Shown here: piece after piece, positions 1-8,385 of the stretch | Layout: every line of letters begins with the position of its first letter | Position numbering within the stretch: position 1 is the stretch's first letter | Source: Streptomyces specialis | GTDB lineage: Bacteria; Actinomycetota; Actinomycetes; Streptomycetales; Streptomycetaceae | DNA length: 64,000 nucleotides | Direction: 5' to 3' | Assembly (NCBI RefSeq): GCF_001493375.1 | Contig: NZ_LN929755.1 | Coordinates: forward strand, 121,161 to 185,160 | Notes under the pieces: model-generated | The model's database searches: none | The model's input: only the letters and a program-made list of their open reading frames with translations | Told to the model about the DNA's origin: nothing | Made by a program: the position numbers and the translations under genes

Positions 1-2
1 AG

Positions 3-140
3 GTGTACCTGCGGATCGAGCGGGACGTGCGCCAGCCCTTCCGCAAGTCGATCGACTTCGGCCTGCCGGCCGAGGAGATCTACGCCGAGGCCGAGCGCCT
101 GCTCGCCGACGGCGGCGCCGCCTACCAACCGGTCCAGTAA
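3..140 (+). CDS. C-terminal end of an unidentified protein
   Basis: An open frame runs in from the window edge and ends at a TAA at 138-140, giving 45 residues that end in AYQPVQ. The fragment is charged and probably helical (it includes RIERDVRQPF and AEEIYAEAERLL). I do not recognise the family. It lies 38 bp upstream of, and on the same strand as, the IclR regulator, so it may be an upstream member of the same transcription unit or the end of a catabolic enzyme gene. The start is outside the window. Confidence 0.5.
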   Translation: MYLRIERDVRQPFRKSIDFGLPAEEIYAEAERLLADGGAAYQPVQ

Positions 141-178
141 CGCCGGAACGCCTCCCGCACCCCTGGTATCTTTCTCGC

Positions 179-991
179 ATGTCAGGAACCCATACGCGAT
201 ATGCGGGATCGAGCCAGGGGTATCGCGGGCGGAACTCCACCGCCGACCGCGCGCTGGACATCCTTCTGCTCTTCGCCGACGACCGCCTGGCCCTCACCGC
301 CGGCGAGGTCGCGACCCATCTGGGCGTCGCCCGCTCCACGGCCTACCGCTATCTCCAGAGCCTCACCTCCAACGGCTTCCTGACGGAGAACGAGGACGGC
401 GGCCCCGGCTTCCGCCTCGGCCCCCGCGTCCTCGACCTCGCCCGCCTCGCCCGCAAGGGCGTCGGCCTCTCCGGGCTCGCCCGGCCCGTCATGCGCGACC
501 TCGTCCGCCGCACCGGCCACCCCGCGCTCCTCACCCGCCGCGCCGGGCCCGCCGTCGTCTGCCTGGAACGCGAGGAGGCCGGGCACACCCTGCGGCTGAG
601 CTACGAACGCGGCCAGGTGCTGCCCGTGAACGCCGGCGCCGCCGCCCTCGTCCTGCTGGCCTGGGCGCCCCCCGGCGACCTCGACGAGCTGCTCGCCGGG
701 CCGCTCCCCCGTTTCACCGACGCCACCCTCACCGACCCGGACGCGCTGCGCGGACGGCTGGCGGCGATCCGCGAGCACGGGCACGCGCTCGGCCGCGGCG
801 AGCTGGACCCGGACGTCATCGGCATCGCGGCCCCCGTGCGCGGCGAGGACGGCCGGGTCGTCGCCGCGCTCAGCGTCGCCGCCTTCTCCCCCCGCGTGCC
901 CGACACCGAGGCGCCCCGTTTCGTGGCGGCGGTGCGCGAGGCGGCGGACGAGCTGTCCGGCCGGATACGCGACGCGGCCGGCACCGGCTGA
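179..991 (+). CDS. IclR-family transcriptional regulator (paralogue 1)
   Basis: This 270-residue protein has the usual IclR layout. An N-terminal winged helix-turn-helix (about residues 20-85, with GEVATHLGVARSTAYRYLQS as recognition region) precedes an effector-binding domain (about 95-265, with PVNAGAAALVLLAW and GIAAPVRGEDG). IclR proteins usually control catabolic operons by sensing a pathway intermediate. It faces the end of the minus-strand catabolic block (hydroxylase, dehydrogenase, cupin and so on), which is its likely target. It is strikingly similar to the IclR protein at 15335-16150 (for example RGRNSTADRALDILLLF in both), so the two look like duplicates bracketing the island. A strong hairpin follows the stop codon. 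Family assignment is firm; the ligand is unknown. Confidence 0.93.
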   Translation: MSGTHTRYAGSSQGYRGRNSTADRALDILLLFADDRLALTAGEVATHLGVARSTAYRYLQSLTSNGFLTENEDGGPGFRLGPRVLDLARLARKGVGLSGLARPVMRDLVRRTGHPALLTRRAGPAVVCLEREEAGHTLRLSYERGQVLPVNAGAAALVLLAWAPPGDLDELLAGPLPRFTDATLTDPDALRGRLAAIREHGHALGRGELDPDVIGIAAPVRGEDGRVVAALSVAAFSPRVPDTEAPRFVAAVREAADELSGRIRDAAGTG

Positions 992-1007
992 GACCGGTGC
1001 CGGCCGC
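974..1007. terminator. Bidirectional terminator hairpin
   Basis: A perfect 14-bp stem (974-987 with 994-1007) encloses a 6-nt loop containing the IclR stop codon. It sits between convergent genes (IclR plus, hydroxylase minus). There is no clear U-tract, as is common in actinomycetes. Confidence 0.7.
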
Positions 1008-1014
1008 TCCCGGA

Positions 1015-2622
1015 TCAGGGGCCGGTCAGCCGGGTCCTGAGGGCGGCGCCCACCGAGGCCAGCTCGTCGGGCCCCATGACGGCGGCGATGTACCGATCGG
1101 GCTTCACCAGCACGAACCGGTTCCGCGCGGCGGCCAGCGCCTCCTCCAGCCGCCCGTCCGCGTCCGCCACGGCGTGACGGCCGGGAGCGGGGCGCGGCAG
1201 GCGGTCGCCGAGGAACACGTCGATCCGGCGGATCGGCCAGGTCGCGTCCCGCCACGGCGCGGACCCCAGCCGCTCCCAGGCGGCGTCCGGGACATCGACG
1301 CCGAGCAGCGCCAGGCCGTGGCCGAGGACGTCGTCCAGCCGCCGGGGCCGCAGACTGGGCGGCACCAGGACCCGGGGCTGGGGCAGCGGCGTGCCGGTCA
1401 GCGGGTGGTCGCCGAAGACCAGCCCCGCCGTGTGCCGGGCCCGGGGCCGGAACCGCATCTCCGTCAGGTAGCGGCGGCCGGGAGGCGTCAGCAGCAGCGC
1501 GCGGGCCGCCACGTCACGGGCCAGGGCGCGGCGGCGCCCGGTGGTCATCACGATGTCGCCGAGCCGTTCGGAGAAACGGACCATGGCGGTGGCGTGCGGG
1601 CGGCGCTCCGCCTCGTAGGTGTCCAGCAGCCCGTGCCCGGCGCGGCCGTGCCAGACCTCGTCGATCTTCCAGGCGAGATTGGCGGCGTCCCGCACCCCGG
1701 AGTTGAGGCCCTGCCCGGCGAACGGCGGCATCATGTGGGCGGCGTCGCCCAGCAGCAGGCAGCGGCCGTCGCGCCAGCGGTCGGCGATCACCGCGTTGAA
1801 CGTGTAGGTGGTGCAGCGTTCGATCTGGTCCTCGGTGAGGGACCGGTAGGGCGCCACGAGCCGCCGGACGGTCTCGAAGCCGGGGCTGACGCCCTTCTCC
1901 CCCTCACCGGGGTGGAGCAGGAACTCGTACCGGCAACGCCCGTTGCGGCCCGGCACGATGACGGTGGGCCGGTCGGGCGTGCCGCGGTGCATGCCGAAGC
2001 GCTCGTCGTGGTGGTCGCCGGTGGTGTCGGCGACCAGCCACACCACCTGGTGGCTGGTGCCGGTCATGTCGATGCCGCGCAGCTCGCGGACCGTGGAACG
2101 GCCCCCGTCGCACGCCAGCACCCAGGAGACGCGGAGTTCCTCGGCCGCCTCCGCCGCGCCGGCGCCGGTCGCGCGCAGCCCGGCGGTGGCGCCGTCGGCG
2201 TCCTCGGTGACCGACACCAGCTCGGTGGAGAAGCGGACCTCGGCCCCGGGACGGGACTTGAGCGAGTCCAGCAGGACCCGCTCCAGCTCCGGCTGGGCGA
2301 ACTGGTTCTTGAACGGGTAGCCCAGCCGGTACGGTTCGGGTCCCTGGGCGTGGAACAGGACCCGGCCGCGCCGGTCGTAGTAGCGGGTGCCGGTGCCCGG
2401 CACGACGATCTCCAGCACCTTGTCGGCGAGGTCGGCGGCCTGGAGGGTCCGCAGCGACTCGTCGTCCAGGCTGATGGCCTTGGCCTCGTCGCTGGTGGAG
2501 GCGTTGCGCTCGACCAGCACGACGGGCACACCGCGGGCGGCCAGCAGGTTGGCGACGGTCAGCCCGACCGGGCCGCCGCCCACCACGAGCACCGGCTCGG
2601 TGGCCCTGGCGTGGCCGCTCAT
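1015..2622 (-). CDS. FAD-dependent aromatic hydroxylase, MhpA/PheA-like
   Basis: This 535-residue class A flavoprotein monooxygenase has the N-terminal dinucleotide fold (VVGGGPVGLTVANLL, about residues 13-27), a central DG-type motif (CDGGRSTVR) and the FAD ribityl motif GDAAHMMPPFAGQGLNSG. A C-terminal thioredoxin-like extension is typical of phenol and 3-(3-hydroxyphenyl)propionate hydroxylases. Such enzymes use NAD(P)H and O2 to hydroxylate phenolic rings ortho to an existing OH. The ATG at 2622 overlaps the stop of the upstream dehydrogenase (ATGA), which fixes the start and implies coupled translation. It is the last gene of the long minus-strand catabolic block. The related MhpA and resorcinol or phenol hydroxylase branches cannot be told apart by eye. 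Confidence 0.88.
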   Translation of the reverse strand: MSGHARATEPVLVVGGGPVGLTVANLLAARGVPVVLVERNASTSDEAKAISLDDESLRTLQAADLADKVLEIVVPGTGTRYYDRRGRVLFHAQGPEPYRLGYPFKNQFAQPELERVLLDSLKSRPGAEVRFSTELVSVTEDADGATAGLRATGAGAAEAAEELRVSWVLACDGGRSTVRELRGIDMTGTSHQVVWLVADTTGDHHDERFGMHRGTPDRPTVIVPGRNGRCRYEFLLHPGEGEKGVSPGFETVRRLVAPYRSLTEDQIERCTTYTFNAVIADRWRDGRCLLLGDAAHMMPPFAGQGLNSGVRDAANLAWKIDEVWHGRAGHGLLDTYEAERRPHATAMVRFSERLGDIVMTTGRRRALARDVAARALLLTPPGRRYLTEMRFRPRARHTAGLVFGDHPLTGTPLPQPRVLVPPSLRPRRLDDVLGHGLALLGVDVPDAAWERLGSAPWRDATWPIRRIDVFLGDRLPRPAPGRHAVADADGRLEEALAAARNRFVLVKPDRYIAAVMGPDELASVGAALRTRLTGP

Positions 2623-3719
2623 GGGTTGACCACCGCCATCCAGATCGGCTCGGTGCGGCTCTGCATGGCGGCGACGGCGCGGTCGGCCTCGGCCAGCGGG
2701 AAGCGGTGGGTGATCAGCTCGTCCACGTCGAGCGCGCCGCGCTCCAGCAGGCCGAGGACCTCGACCGCGTCGGTGCGGGTGCAGGCCCGGGTCCCCACCA
2801 CGCGCCAGCAGTTGACCATCAGGGCGATCATCGGGAACGGCAGCGGGGCGCGGTTGGCGCCCATGTGGACCAGGGTGCCGCCGGTGGTGAGCGCGGCCAT
2901 CGCCTGATAGGTCGCGGGCCCGTCGGGCACGAAGTCCAGCACGGCGTCCGCGCCTTCGGGAACGACGCGGCGCAGGGCCGAGGTCAGGCCCTGGCCGGTC
3001 TCCCAGCCGGCCGGCAGCTCCTCCAGCGCGACGGTCTCGGTGGGCACGTCGCCCGCCAGGTGCCGTACGGCGTCGAGGCGTTCGGCGCTGCGGCCGACCA
3101 GGATCAGCCGGGCGACGCCGTAATGGGGGGCGAGCTTGATGGTGGCGGTGCCCATGGTGCCGGTGGCGGCGGTGACGATCAGGGTCGAACCCAGCGGCAG
3201 ATCGGCGCACTTCAGCGCCCGGACGGCGTTGGCCAGGTCGTGCACCTTGGCGCCGACGTCGAAGCCGACCATGTCGGGCAGCGGGTCGATCAGCCAGTGC
3301 GGGGCGCGCACGTACTCGGCGAGCCCGCCGTCGTGGTACGCGTCGTACAGCGGCATGGGGACGTCGCTGAACGCGGCGTGCCCCATCATCGCCTGCTGCC
3401 GGCACATCATCTCGCGGTCGGTCCGGCAGTAACGGCAGGACCGGCAGGTGAGGTTGGGGTGCACCCTGACCCGGTCCCCCACCGCGACGCCGGTCACTCC
3501 GGAGCCGACGGCGGCGACGGTCCCGGCGGCCTCGTGGCCGAGGGTGGTGGGCAGGTGCTTGAACGCGCCCTGGGCGAGGAGCTTCATCATGCCGGGCGCG
3601 AGTCCGGCGGAGGCGACCTTGACGAGGACGTCCAGGGGTCCGGGCTCGGGCACGGATATCTTCGTCAGGTGCAGCGCGTCGGAGCCTTGTTCGGCCCGCG
3701 CGGCCAGCATGGCGGTCAT
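2619..3719 (-). CDS. Zinc-type medium-chain alcohol dehydrogenase (copy 1)
   Basis: This 366-residue medium-chain dehydrogenase/reductase carries a GHE zinc motif (LGHEAAGTV, about residues 60-68), a structural zinc cluster (CRSCRYCRTDREMMC) and a Rossmann segment with TAATGTMGTATIKLA in place of the classical GxGxxG. It should oxidise an alcohol, or reduce an aldehyde or ketone, with NAD(P). It lies 43 bp after the cupin gene and overlaps the hydroxylase start by 4 bp. The same cupin-dehydrogenase pair recurs at 12853-14933 with high similarity (AGLAP.MMKLLA, VYCRTDRE, ELITHRFPLAE), so the two proteins probably act on the same class of intermediate. The precise substrate is unknown. Confidence 0.9.
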   Translation of the reverse strand: MTAMLAARAEQGSDALHLTKISVPEPGPLDVLVKVASAGLAPGMMKLLAQGAFKHLPTTLGHEAAGTVAAVGSGVTGVAVGDRVRVHPNLTCRSCRYCRTDREMMCRQQAMMGHAAFSDVPMPLYDAYHDGGLAEYVRAPHWLIDPLPDMVGFDVGAKVHDLANAVRALKCADLPLGSTLIVTAATGTMGTATIKLAPHYGVARLILVGRSAERLDAVRHLAGDVPTETVALEELPAGWETGQGLTSALRRVVPEGADAVLDFVPDGPATYQAMAALTTGGTLVHMGANRAPLPFPMIALMVNCWRVVGTRACTRTDAVEVLGLLERGALDVDELITHRFPLAEADRAVAAMQSRTEPIWMAVVNP

Positions 3720-3762
3720 AGGGCGTCGCCTTCTCGTGTCGTTCGGTACGGCGGGGGGTCGG

Positions 3763-4746
3763 TCAGTCGCGCAGGGCGGCGAGGAGGCCGGGGGTGTACG
3801 GCTCGGCGGTGCGGGAGGTCTCGGCGACCTGCGGCAGCGCGCGGTCCGACAGCAGCACGATGTGCTCGCTGTCCGCCGTGTGGACGCTGGTGTGGGCCAG
3901 GCCGAGGGGGATGCGCGTGAAGTCGCCCGGCTCCAGCCGGACGACGCCGCGCTGGGTGACCAGGGTGCGGGTGCCGCTGATCTGGTACTGGATCTCGTCG
4001 GCGTCCAGGGTGCGGCGGTAGACGCGGCCGTCGCAGGCGGCCGCGCGCACGGTGCCCAGGCGCAGCGCGGGCGAGCGGTAGAGCCAGGTGGTGCCGGGCG
4101 CGTCGGCGCCGCGCAGCACCCGCAGCCGCTCCTTCTCGGTGAACGCCCGCTCCAGCAGGGAGCGTTCGTTCACCGGGAAGACGGCGATGTCGTGGCCGGG
4201 GGTGCCCATGCACTGGGTGACCGCCTCGTTGATCTCGCCGGGCTCCCAGCCGGGGAACGGCGGCAGGACCGGCTCGGACAGCCGCACCGGCTCCCGCTCC
4301 TCGGCCACGGGGGCGGGCGTGTAGAAGAGGAGATGGCTCTCCCGGCGCCCGTAGTTGTCGTGCGCGACGCCGCGCGGCAGGCGGGAGAACTCCCCGGGCC
4401 GGTGCTCCACGACGCCCAGCTCGGTCATCAGGGTCCGCTCGCCCGCGACCTGGTACGAGATCTCGTCCACGTCGCTGTTGCGGTGGTAGAACGGCTGCCG
4501 GTTGTCCATGGTCTGCCACTCGACGCGGACCCGGTCGTTCTCGTAGACGCCACGCGGCGGTGCGAACGGCCGCGCCGTGTATTGCTGGGGGAAGTGCACG
4601 ACGGTCAACGGGTCGTGGTCGCGCCAGAGTTTGACGGGGAACGGGCTGGGGTGCGGCGGCCCGAGCAGCGCGTCCTCGTCCCGCTCGACGGTGCGCAGCG
4701 GCTCGTCGGAGCCCATCACCGCGATGACCTCGGAGACGGTTCCCAT
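3763..4746 (-). CDS. Bicupin protein, homogentisate dioxygenase-like (copy 1)
   Basis: This 327-residue protein is made of two cupin-like halves. The first includes QPFYHRNSDVDEISYQV and RLPRGVAHDNYG; the second includes LDADEIQYQISG and RIPLGLAHTSVH. The pattern of His/Glu metal ligands followed by a distal His resembles homogentisate/gentisate-type dioxygenases, which are non-haem Fe(II) ring-cleavage enzymes, although the protein is shorter than homogentisate 1,2-dioxygenase. The ATG at 4746 was chosen because a GGAG sits about 9 nt upstream and the in-frame extension looks non-coding. It lies upstream of the dehydrogenase and downstream of a dienelactone hydrolase gene, which fits ring-fission chemistry. 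A close paralogue lies at 13950-14933. Family confident, reaction inferred. Confidence 0.75.
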   Translation of the reverse strand: MGTVSEVIAVMGSDEPLRTVERDEDALLGPPHPSPFPVKLWRDHDPLTVVHFPQQYTARPFAPPRGVYENDRVRVEWQTMDNRQPFYHRNSDVDEISYQVAGERTLMTELGVVEHRPGEFSRLPRGVAHDNYGRRESHLLFYTPAPVAEEREPVRLSEPVLPPFPGWEPGEINEAVTQCMGTPGHDIAVFPVNERSLLERAFTEKERLRVLRGADAPGTTWLYRSPALRLGTVRAAACDGRVYRRTLDADEIQYQISGTRTLVTQRGVVRLEPGDFTRIPLGLAHTSVHTADSEHIVLLSDRALPQVAETSRTAEPYTPGLLAALRD

Positions 4747-4805
4747 GGGAACTCCCTTGTTCCTTGAGTGACGTGAGTGAACGTGAGCGACGTGCGGATC
4801 CGGGC

Positions 4806-5549
4806 TCAGGCGGCCGGGGGCAGGTGGTGGTCGAGGAAGGCCCAGGTGCGGTGCCACGCGGTCCCGGCCTGCTCGTCTCGGTACATGTGGGGGCGGGCGT
4901 CGCAGGCGAACGCGTGTCCGGCGCCGGCGTACACATGCTGCTCGAACTCGACGCCCGCGCCGGTCAGCGCGGTGTCGATGGCCCGCACCTGCTCGGCGGG
5001 GATGGTCGGGTCCTCGGCGCCGACGTGCAGCAGCAGCGGCGCGTCGATGGTTTTCGCGCGGTCCAGCACGGCGTGCGGGCCCGCCGCGATGCCGGGGCCG
5101 TAGAACACGACGGTCGCGGCCAGCCCCGGGATCGCCGTGGCGGCGGTGAACGCGGCCCGGCCGCCGAAGCAGAACCCGGTGATCGCGGTCCGGTCCGCGT
5201 CGATGCCCTCGGCGGCGGCGAGGTGGTCCAGCACGGCGCGGACGTCGGTGACGATCGCGTCGGGCCCGATCGCGCCGATCAGCGGCATCGCCTCGGCGTG
5301 CTGCTCGTACCCGAGGGTCCCCACGCCGTTGCGGTGGAACAGGTCGGGCGCCAGCGCGAGGAACCCCCGGGCGGCGAAGCGGCGGGCGATGTCCTGGATG
5401 TGGTCGTTGACGCCGAACGCCTCCTGGAGCACGACCACGGCCCGGTCGGTGGCGGCGCCGGGCCGGGCGGCGTAGACCCGCATCGGGCCGTCGCCGGTGG
5501 GGACGGTCACCCAGTCGGCCGAGATGGCGGGGGCGTGGGGGTCGTTCAT
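4806..5549 (-). CDS. Dienelactone hydrolase family protein
   Basis: This 247-residue alpha/beta hydrolase has the dienelactone hydrolase triad: nucleophilic Cys in GFCFGGR, Asp in HVGAEDPTIP and His in YAGAGHAFA. Characterised members open the lactone ring of dienelactones during (chloro)catechol or related ring-fission pathways, in the cytoplasm. There is no signal peptide. The ATG at 5549 has GAAGGAAG about 8 nt upstream. The gene follows the class II aldolase gene and precedes the cupin gene in the same direction, supporting a role in processing ring-cleavage products. Some family members are general carboxylesterases, so the substrate remains open. Confidence 0.88.
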   Translation of the reverse strand: MNDPHAPAISADWVTVPTGDGPMRVYAARPGAATDRAVVVLQEAFGVNDHIQDIARRFAARGFLALAPDLFHRNGVGTLGYEQHAEAMPLIGAIGPDAIVTDVRAVLDHLAAAEGIDADRTAITGFCFGGRAAFTAATAIPGLAATVVFYGPGIAAGPHAVLDRAKTIDAPLLLHVGAEDPTIPAEQVRAIDTALTGAGVEFEQHVYAGAGHAFACDARPHMYRDEQAGTAWHRTWAFLDHHLPPAA

Positions 5550-5612
5550 CTGCGTGTCTTCCTTCGTCACGGTAGGGCTGTTCTCGGTGTCGGTCCCCGG
5601 GACCAGGTCAGG

Positions 5613-6317
5613 TCAGGTCCGGTCCCGGGCGGCGGCGCGGCGCACCAGATAGCGCCAGCCCGCCTCCAGTTGGCCGGCGGGCCAGCACTCGGCGCGCTTG
5701 GCGTGTGCCTCGGCGGCGTCGGACCACACCCGCACCGGCCCGGCGGCCAGCGCGGTGAGCTGGGTGCGGCAGGCGCGGTCCAGCAGGACGGCGTGCATGA
5801 CGGCGGCGGGGACGCTCGCCCCGGCGGCGACCAGCCCGTGCTTGGGCATCAGCGCGGCGGGCGCGTCGCCCAGCGCGGCGGCCAGCGCCCGGCCCAGCTC
5901 CGGGGTGCTGACCAGGCCGCCCGTCGCCGCGAAGCGCGGCACGTCCTGGCCGCCGAACAGCGCGCCCTCGTGGGAGAGCGGCAGCAGCGCGGTGTCCAGG
6001 GCGGCGAACGCCACGGCGGAGGCGGCGTGGGTGTGGACGGTGCACACCAGATCGGGCCGGGCCCGCAGGATCTCGAGGTGGATCGGGCACTCCTTGTGCG
6101 CGGTGCCCTCCCCCGCCAGGACCCCGGCGTCGAACGACACGAGCTGGAGCCGGTCCCCGGTGACCTCCTCAAGACCCCAGCCGGGCGCCTTGATCCAGAT
6201 GCCGCGCCCCTCGGGGTCGCGCACCGCGACGTGTCCCCACACCATGTCCCCCTGGCCGGCGGCGGCCAGCGCGCGGGACGCCTCGACCGCCAGGGTCCTG
6301 GCCTCCGCCGCGTTCAC
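5613..6317 (-). CDS. Class II aldolase/adducin family protein
   Basis: This 234-residue protein has the zinc-site pattern of class II aldolases: two histidines in CTVHTHAASA and a later PKHGLVAAG, with a probable catalytic acidic residue in LSHEGALFGG. Relatives include fuculose-phosphate aldolase and HpcH-unrelated decarboxylases and aldolases of aromatic catabolism. It could carry out retro-aldol cleavage or decarboxylation of a ring-fission product. The GTG start at 6317 overlaps the upstream TGA (GTGA), so translation is coupled to the TAXI-like gene. At 234 residues it is complete for the family. Confidence 0.85.
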   Translation of the reverse strand: MNAAEARTLAVEASRALAAAGQGDMVWGHVAVRDPEGRGIWIKAPGWGLEEVTGDRLQLVSFDAGVLAGEGTAHKECPIHLEILRARPDLVCTVHTHAASAVAFAALDTALLPLSHEGALFGGQDVPRFAATGGLVSTPELGRALAAALGDAPAALMPKHGLVAAGASVPAAVMHAVLLDRACRTQLTALAAGPVRVWSDAAEAHAKRAECWPAGQLEAGWRYLVRRAAARDRT

Positions 6318-7273
6318 GGCCGCGGCAGGGCGTCGTAGTAGCGGGCGGCGCCGGGGTGCAGCGGGACCGGTGTCCTGCCCATCGTCACCGGGTCCAGCGG
6401 GTACGTCACCGGGCTCAGCTCGGGCGGGATGTGCCGGTACTGGCGCTCCAGGACGTCCCGCGTCTCCCCCAGCACCCACGCGATGGCGTAGGCCACGTCG
6501 TCGGCGAGGTCGGCGCGGGTGAGGACCAGGAAGTCGGAGAAGTCCAGGGTGCGGAACGCGGGGGCGCCGGGGAAGTGCCCCTCGGCCACCTCGGCGGACG
6601 GCCACGAGTAGTCGCGCCACAGCCCGTCCAGGACGTCCTGCTCGACTTCGAGGAAGTGGAAGTCGGCGCCGAACTCCTGCCAGTGGGGCAGCATGTACGC
6701 CTCGTGGACCACGGCGTCCGCCCGGCCGGCCAGGACGTGCTCGAACGTCTCGAACGGCCGCTCGTCCTCCAGCAGCTCGCCGCCCCAGCCGGTGACGTCG
6801 ATCCCGGAGCGGGTGAGCAGCTCGTGCGCGGCCAGGCCGACGTAGTTCACCCCGTCGTGGACGGAGGTGGCCAGCCGCAGGGCGGGCTTGGCGTCGCGCA
6901 GCGCGGCGAACGAGGTGATGCCCAGGGACCGGTGCACGCCCATCACCAGGCGGTCGCGCTGCGGCACGACACCGAGGGCGCGCAGGTCGGGGAAGCTCTC
7001 GTCCGCGAAGACGCCGCGCCCGTCGAGAGCCGCGGTGGTGAACGCGACGGGGGTGGTCATGGCGACCTGGACCTCGCCCCGGCCCACCGCGCGCACCGCG
7101 TCGGAGAAGCCTCGGCTGTTCCAGACGGCGACCTTGGTGTGCGGCCCGCAGCGATCGGTCAGCTCCTGCGAGATCCAGCCGCAGACGCGGTGGAGGTTGG
7201 CCGAGCCCCAGTCACCCCGCAGATGCAGGGTGATCGACCGGTCGATCGTCGGCTCCGGCGGACGGTGCGTCAT
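6314..7273 (-). CDS. TAXI/PBP2-type protein without signal peptide (copy 1)
   Basis: This 319-residue protein resembles TAXI-type solute-binding proteins: SANLHRVCGWISQEL near the N-terminus, VQVAMTTPVAFTTAAL, and RLVMGVHRSLGITSFAALRDAKPALRL. The ATG at 7273 is preceded by AGGAGG at ideal spacing and gives no hydrophobic signal or lipobox. No TRAP membrane genes (DctQ/DctM-like) are visible. It may therefore be a cytosolic PBP-fold protein, as 4,5-dihydroxyphthalate decarboxylase is known to be, rather than a transporter component. It is translationally coupled to the class II aldolase. A paralogue lies immediately upstream (7373-8335). Confidence 0.7.
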   Translation of the reverse strand: MTHRPPEPTIDRSITLHLRGDWGSANLHRVCGWISQELTDRCGPHTKVAVWNSRGFSDAVRAVGRGEVQVAMTTPVAFTTAALDGRGVFADESFPDLRALGVVPQRDRLVMGVHRSLGITSFAALRDAKPALRLATSVHDGVNYVGLAAHELLTRSGIDVTGWGGELLEDERPFETFEHVLAGRADAVVHEAYMLPHWQEFGADFHFLEVEQDVLDGLWRDYSWPSAEVAEGHFPGAPAFRTLDFSDFLVLTRADLADDVAYAIAWVLGETRDVLERQYRHIPPELSPVTYPLDPVTMGRTPVPLHPGAARYYDALPRP

Positions 7274-7288
7274 CACGCCTCCTGGTGA

Positions 7289-7305
7289 TGTCCTGCTTTG
7301 CAGGA
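7289..7305. promoter_or_regulatory. Operator-like inverted repeat in front of TAXI gene
   Basis: TGTCCTGCTTTGCAGGA contains the arms TCCTGC and GCAGGA around TTT, 16 bp upstream of the start codon at 7273. A 14-of-17 match (TGTCCTGCTATTTAGGA) lies at 15009-15025 before the other cupin operon. The shared motif suggests regulation by the IclR pair. A possible minus-strand -10 (TATAAC) lies just upstream, near 7317-7322. Confidence 0.5.
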
Positions 7306-7372
7306 CGTATGTCTTGTTATATGGAACACGGTAGACGGCCTGGGGTCCTTCGCGCAAGGCGGACCCGGCCCC

Positions 7373-8335
7373 TTACACCAGGTGGCCCGCCTCGCGGTAG
7401 TACGCCTCGGCGCCGGGGTGCAGCGGCACGGGCACGTCGCACGCCGCGCGGCGCATGTCCAGCGGGCTGGTCATCGCCGGGGTGGGCCCGGTGAAGCGGG
7501 CGGAGATGTTCTCCCGCTGCTCCTCGATGGCGCGCACGGTGAGATACGCCAGCTCGTCGGGCATCGACTCGGCGCAGTAGAGGACCCACCCGGAGAAGTC
7601 GATCGTCGGCACGTCCGCGTCGATGCCGCGCAGCCGCCCCCGCTCCAGGACGCCCGGCGGCATCCCCAGGGCGGCGCAGTGCGCGAGCACGTCCGGGTCC
7701 AGCGGCAGGAACCGGATGGCGTACTCGGACGTGATGCGCCGCCAGCGCATCGTCATGACCGCCTCGTCGAAGACCGCGTCGAACGTCGGGTCGACCGGCA
7801 CGGAACCGGGCGCGTTCTGGTTGCGGGGCCGGTCCCTGAGCACCTCGCCGCCCCAGCCCTCGACGTCCTCGGGCGTGAAGCCGTACCGGGCGAGGATCGC
7901 GTCCAGCACCCAGGTCACCGGATGGCCCTGCTCGCGCGGCGGCACGGACAGCCGCAGCGGCGGCTTCCGCTCCGCGATGTCGCGCAGGCTCTCGATGCCC
8001 GTCTCCCGGCGCACGGCGAACGCCAGCCGGTCGTCGTGGGGGAACACGGCCAGCGCCCGCAGCGGCAGCGGCTCCGCGTAGGGGCCCTTCCCCTCCCGGG
8101 CCATCGTCAGGTTCCAGGCCGGGGTGGTGATCGCCATGGTGTACGCCCCCTCGGCGACCAGGCGGGGGCCGTCCATCCCGAGGGCGGCCGGCGGGCAGCC
8201 GGTGACGGCCGCGACCGTCGAGCCGTCCGGCAGGCGGCTGTAGGAGCCGTTGAGCCCGTTGGCGATCAGGCTGCCGATCGCCCTCCAGTTCTGGCCGGGG
8301 CAGAGGATGCGCACATCGATCGGGTCGGTGAGCAT
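7373..8335 (-). CDS. TAXI/PBP2-type protein without signal peptide (copy 2)
   Basis: This 320-residue paralogue of the downstream gene has the same order of motifs: IGSLIANGLNGSYSRLP, YTMAITTPAWNL, RLAFAVRRETGIESLRDIAERKPPLRL, VEGWGGEVL, and a shared C-terminal VPLHPGAEAYYREA. The ATG at 8335 has AAGGAG about 10 nt upstream. As with copy 1 there is no signal peptide. A tandem pair of such proteins could form a heteromeric enzyme or bind two ligands. The gene follows the ABC ATPase gene by about 50 bp and is probably in the same transcription unit. The binding-protein fold is well supported; the function is not. Confidence 0.7.
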   Translation of the reverse strand: MLTDPIDVRILCPGQNWRAIGSLIANGLNGSYSRLPDGSTVAAVTGCPPAALGMDGPRLVAEGAYTMAITTPAWNLTMAREGKGPYAEPLPLRALAVFPHDDRLAFAVRRETGIESLRDIAERKPPLRLSVPPREQGHPVTWVLDAILARYGFTPEDVEGWGGEVLRDRPRNQNAPGSVPVDPTFDAVFDEAVMTMRWRRITSEYAIRFLPLDPDVLAHCAALGMPPGVLERGRLRGIDADVPTIDFSGWVLYCAESMPDELAYLTVRAIEEQRENISARFTGPTPAMTSPLDMRRAACDVPVPLHPGAEAYYREAGHLV

Positions 8336-8385
8336 GCGGTCTGGTTCTCCTTGCGAGGTCTGCGCCCGTGGGCGGGTGCGGGCGG

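Noticed and set aside
997..2907. Long plus-strand open frames opposite the catabolic genes
   Set aside because: These are codon-bias shadows of real minus-strand genes in GC-rich DNA; they encode low-complexity Gly/Ala/Arg/Pro sequence without domains.
6314..8335. TRAP transporter operon
   Set aside because: No DctQ/DctM membrane genes occur nearby and the TAXI-like proteins lack export signals.
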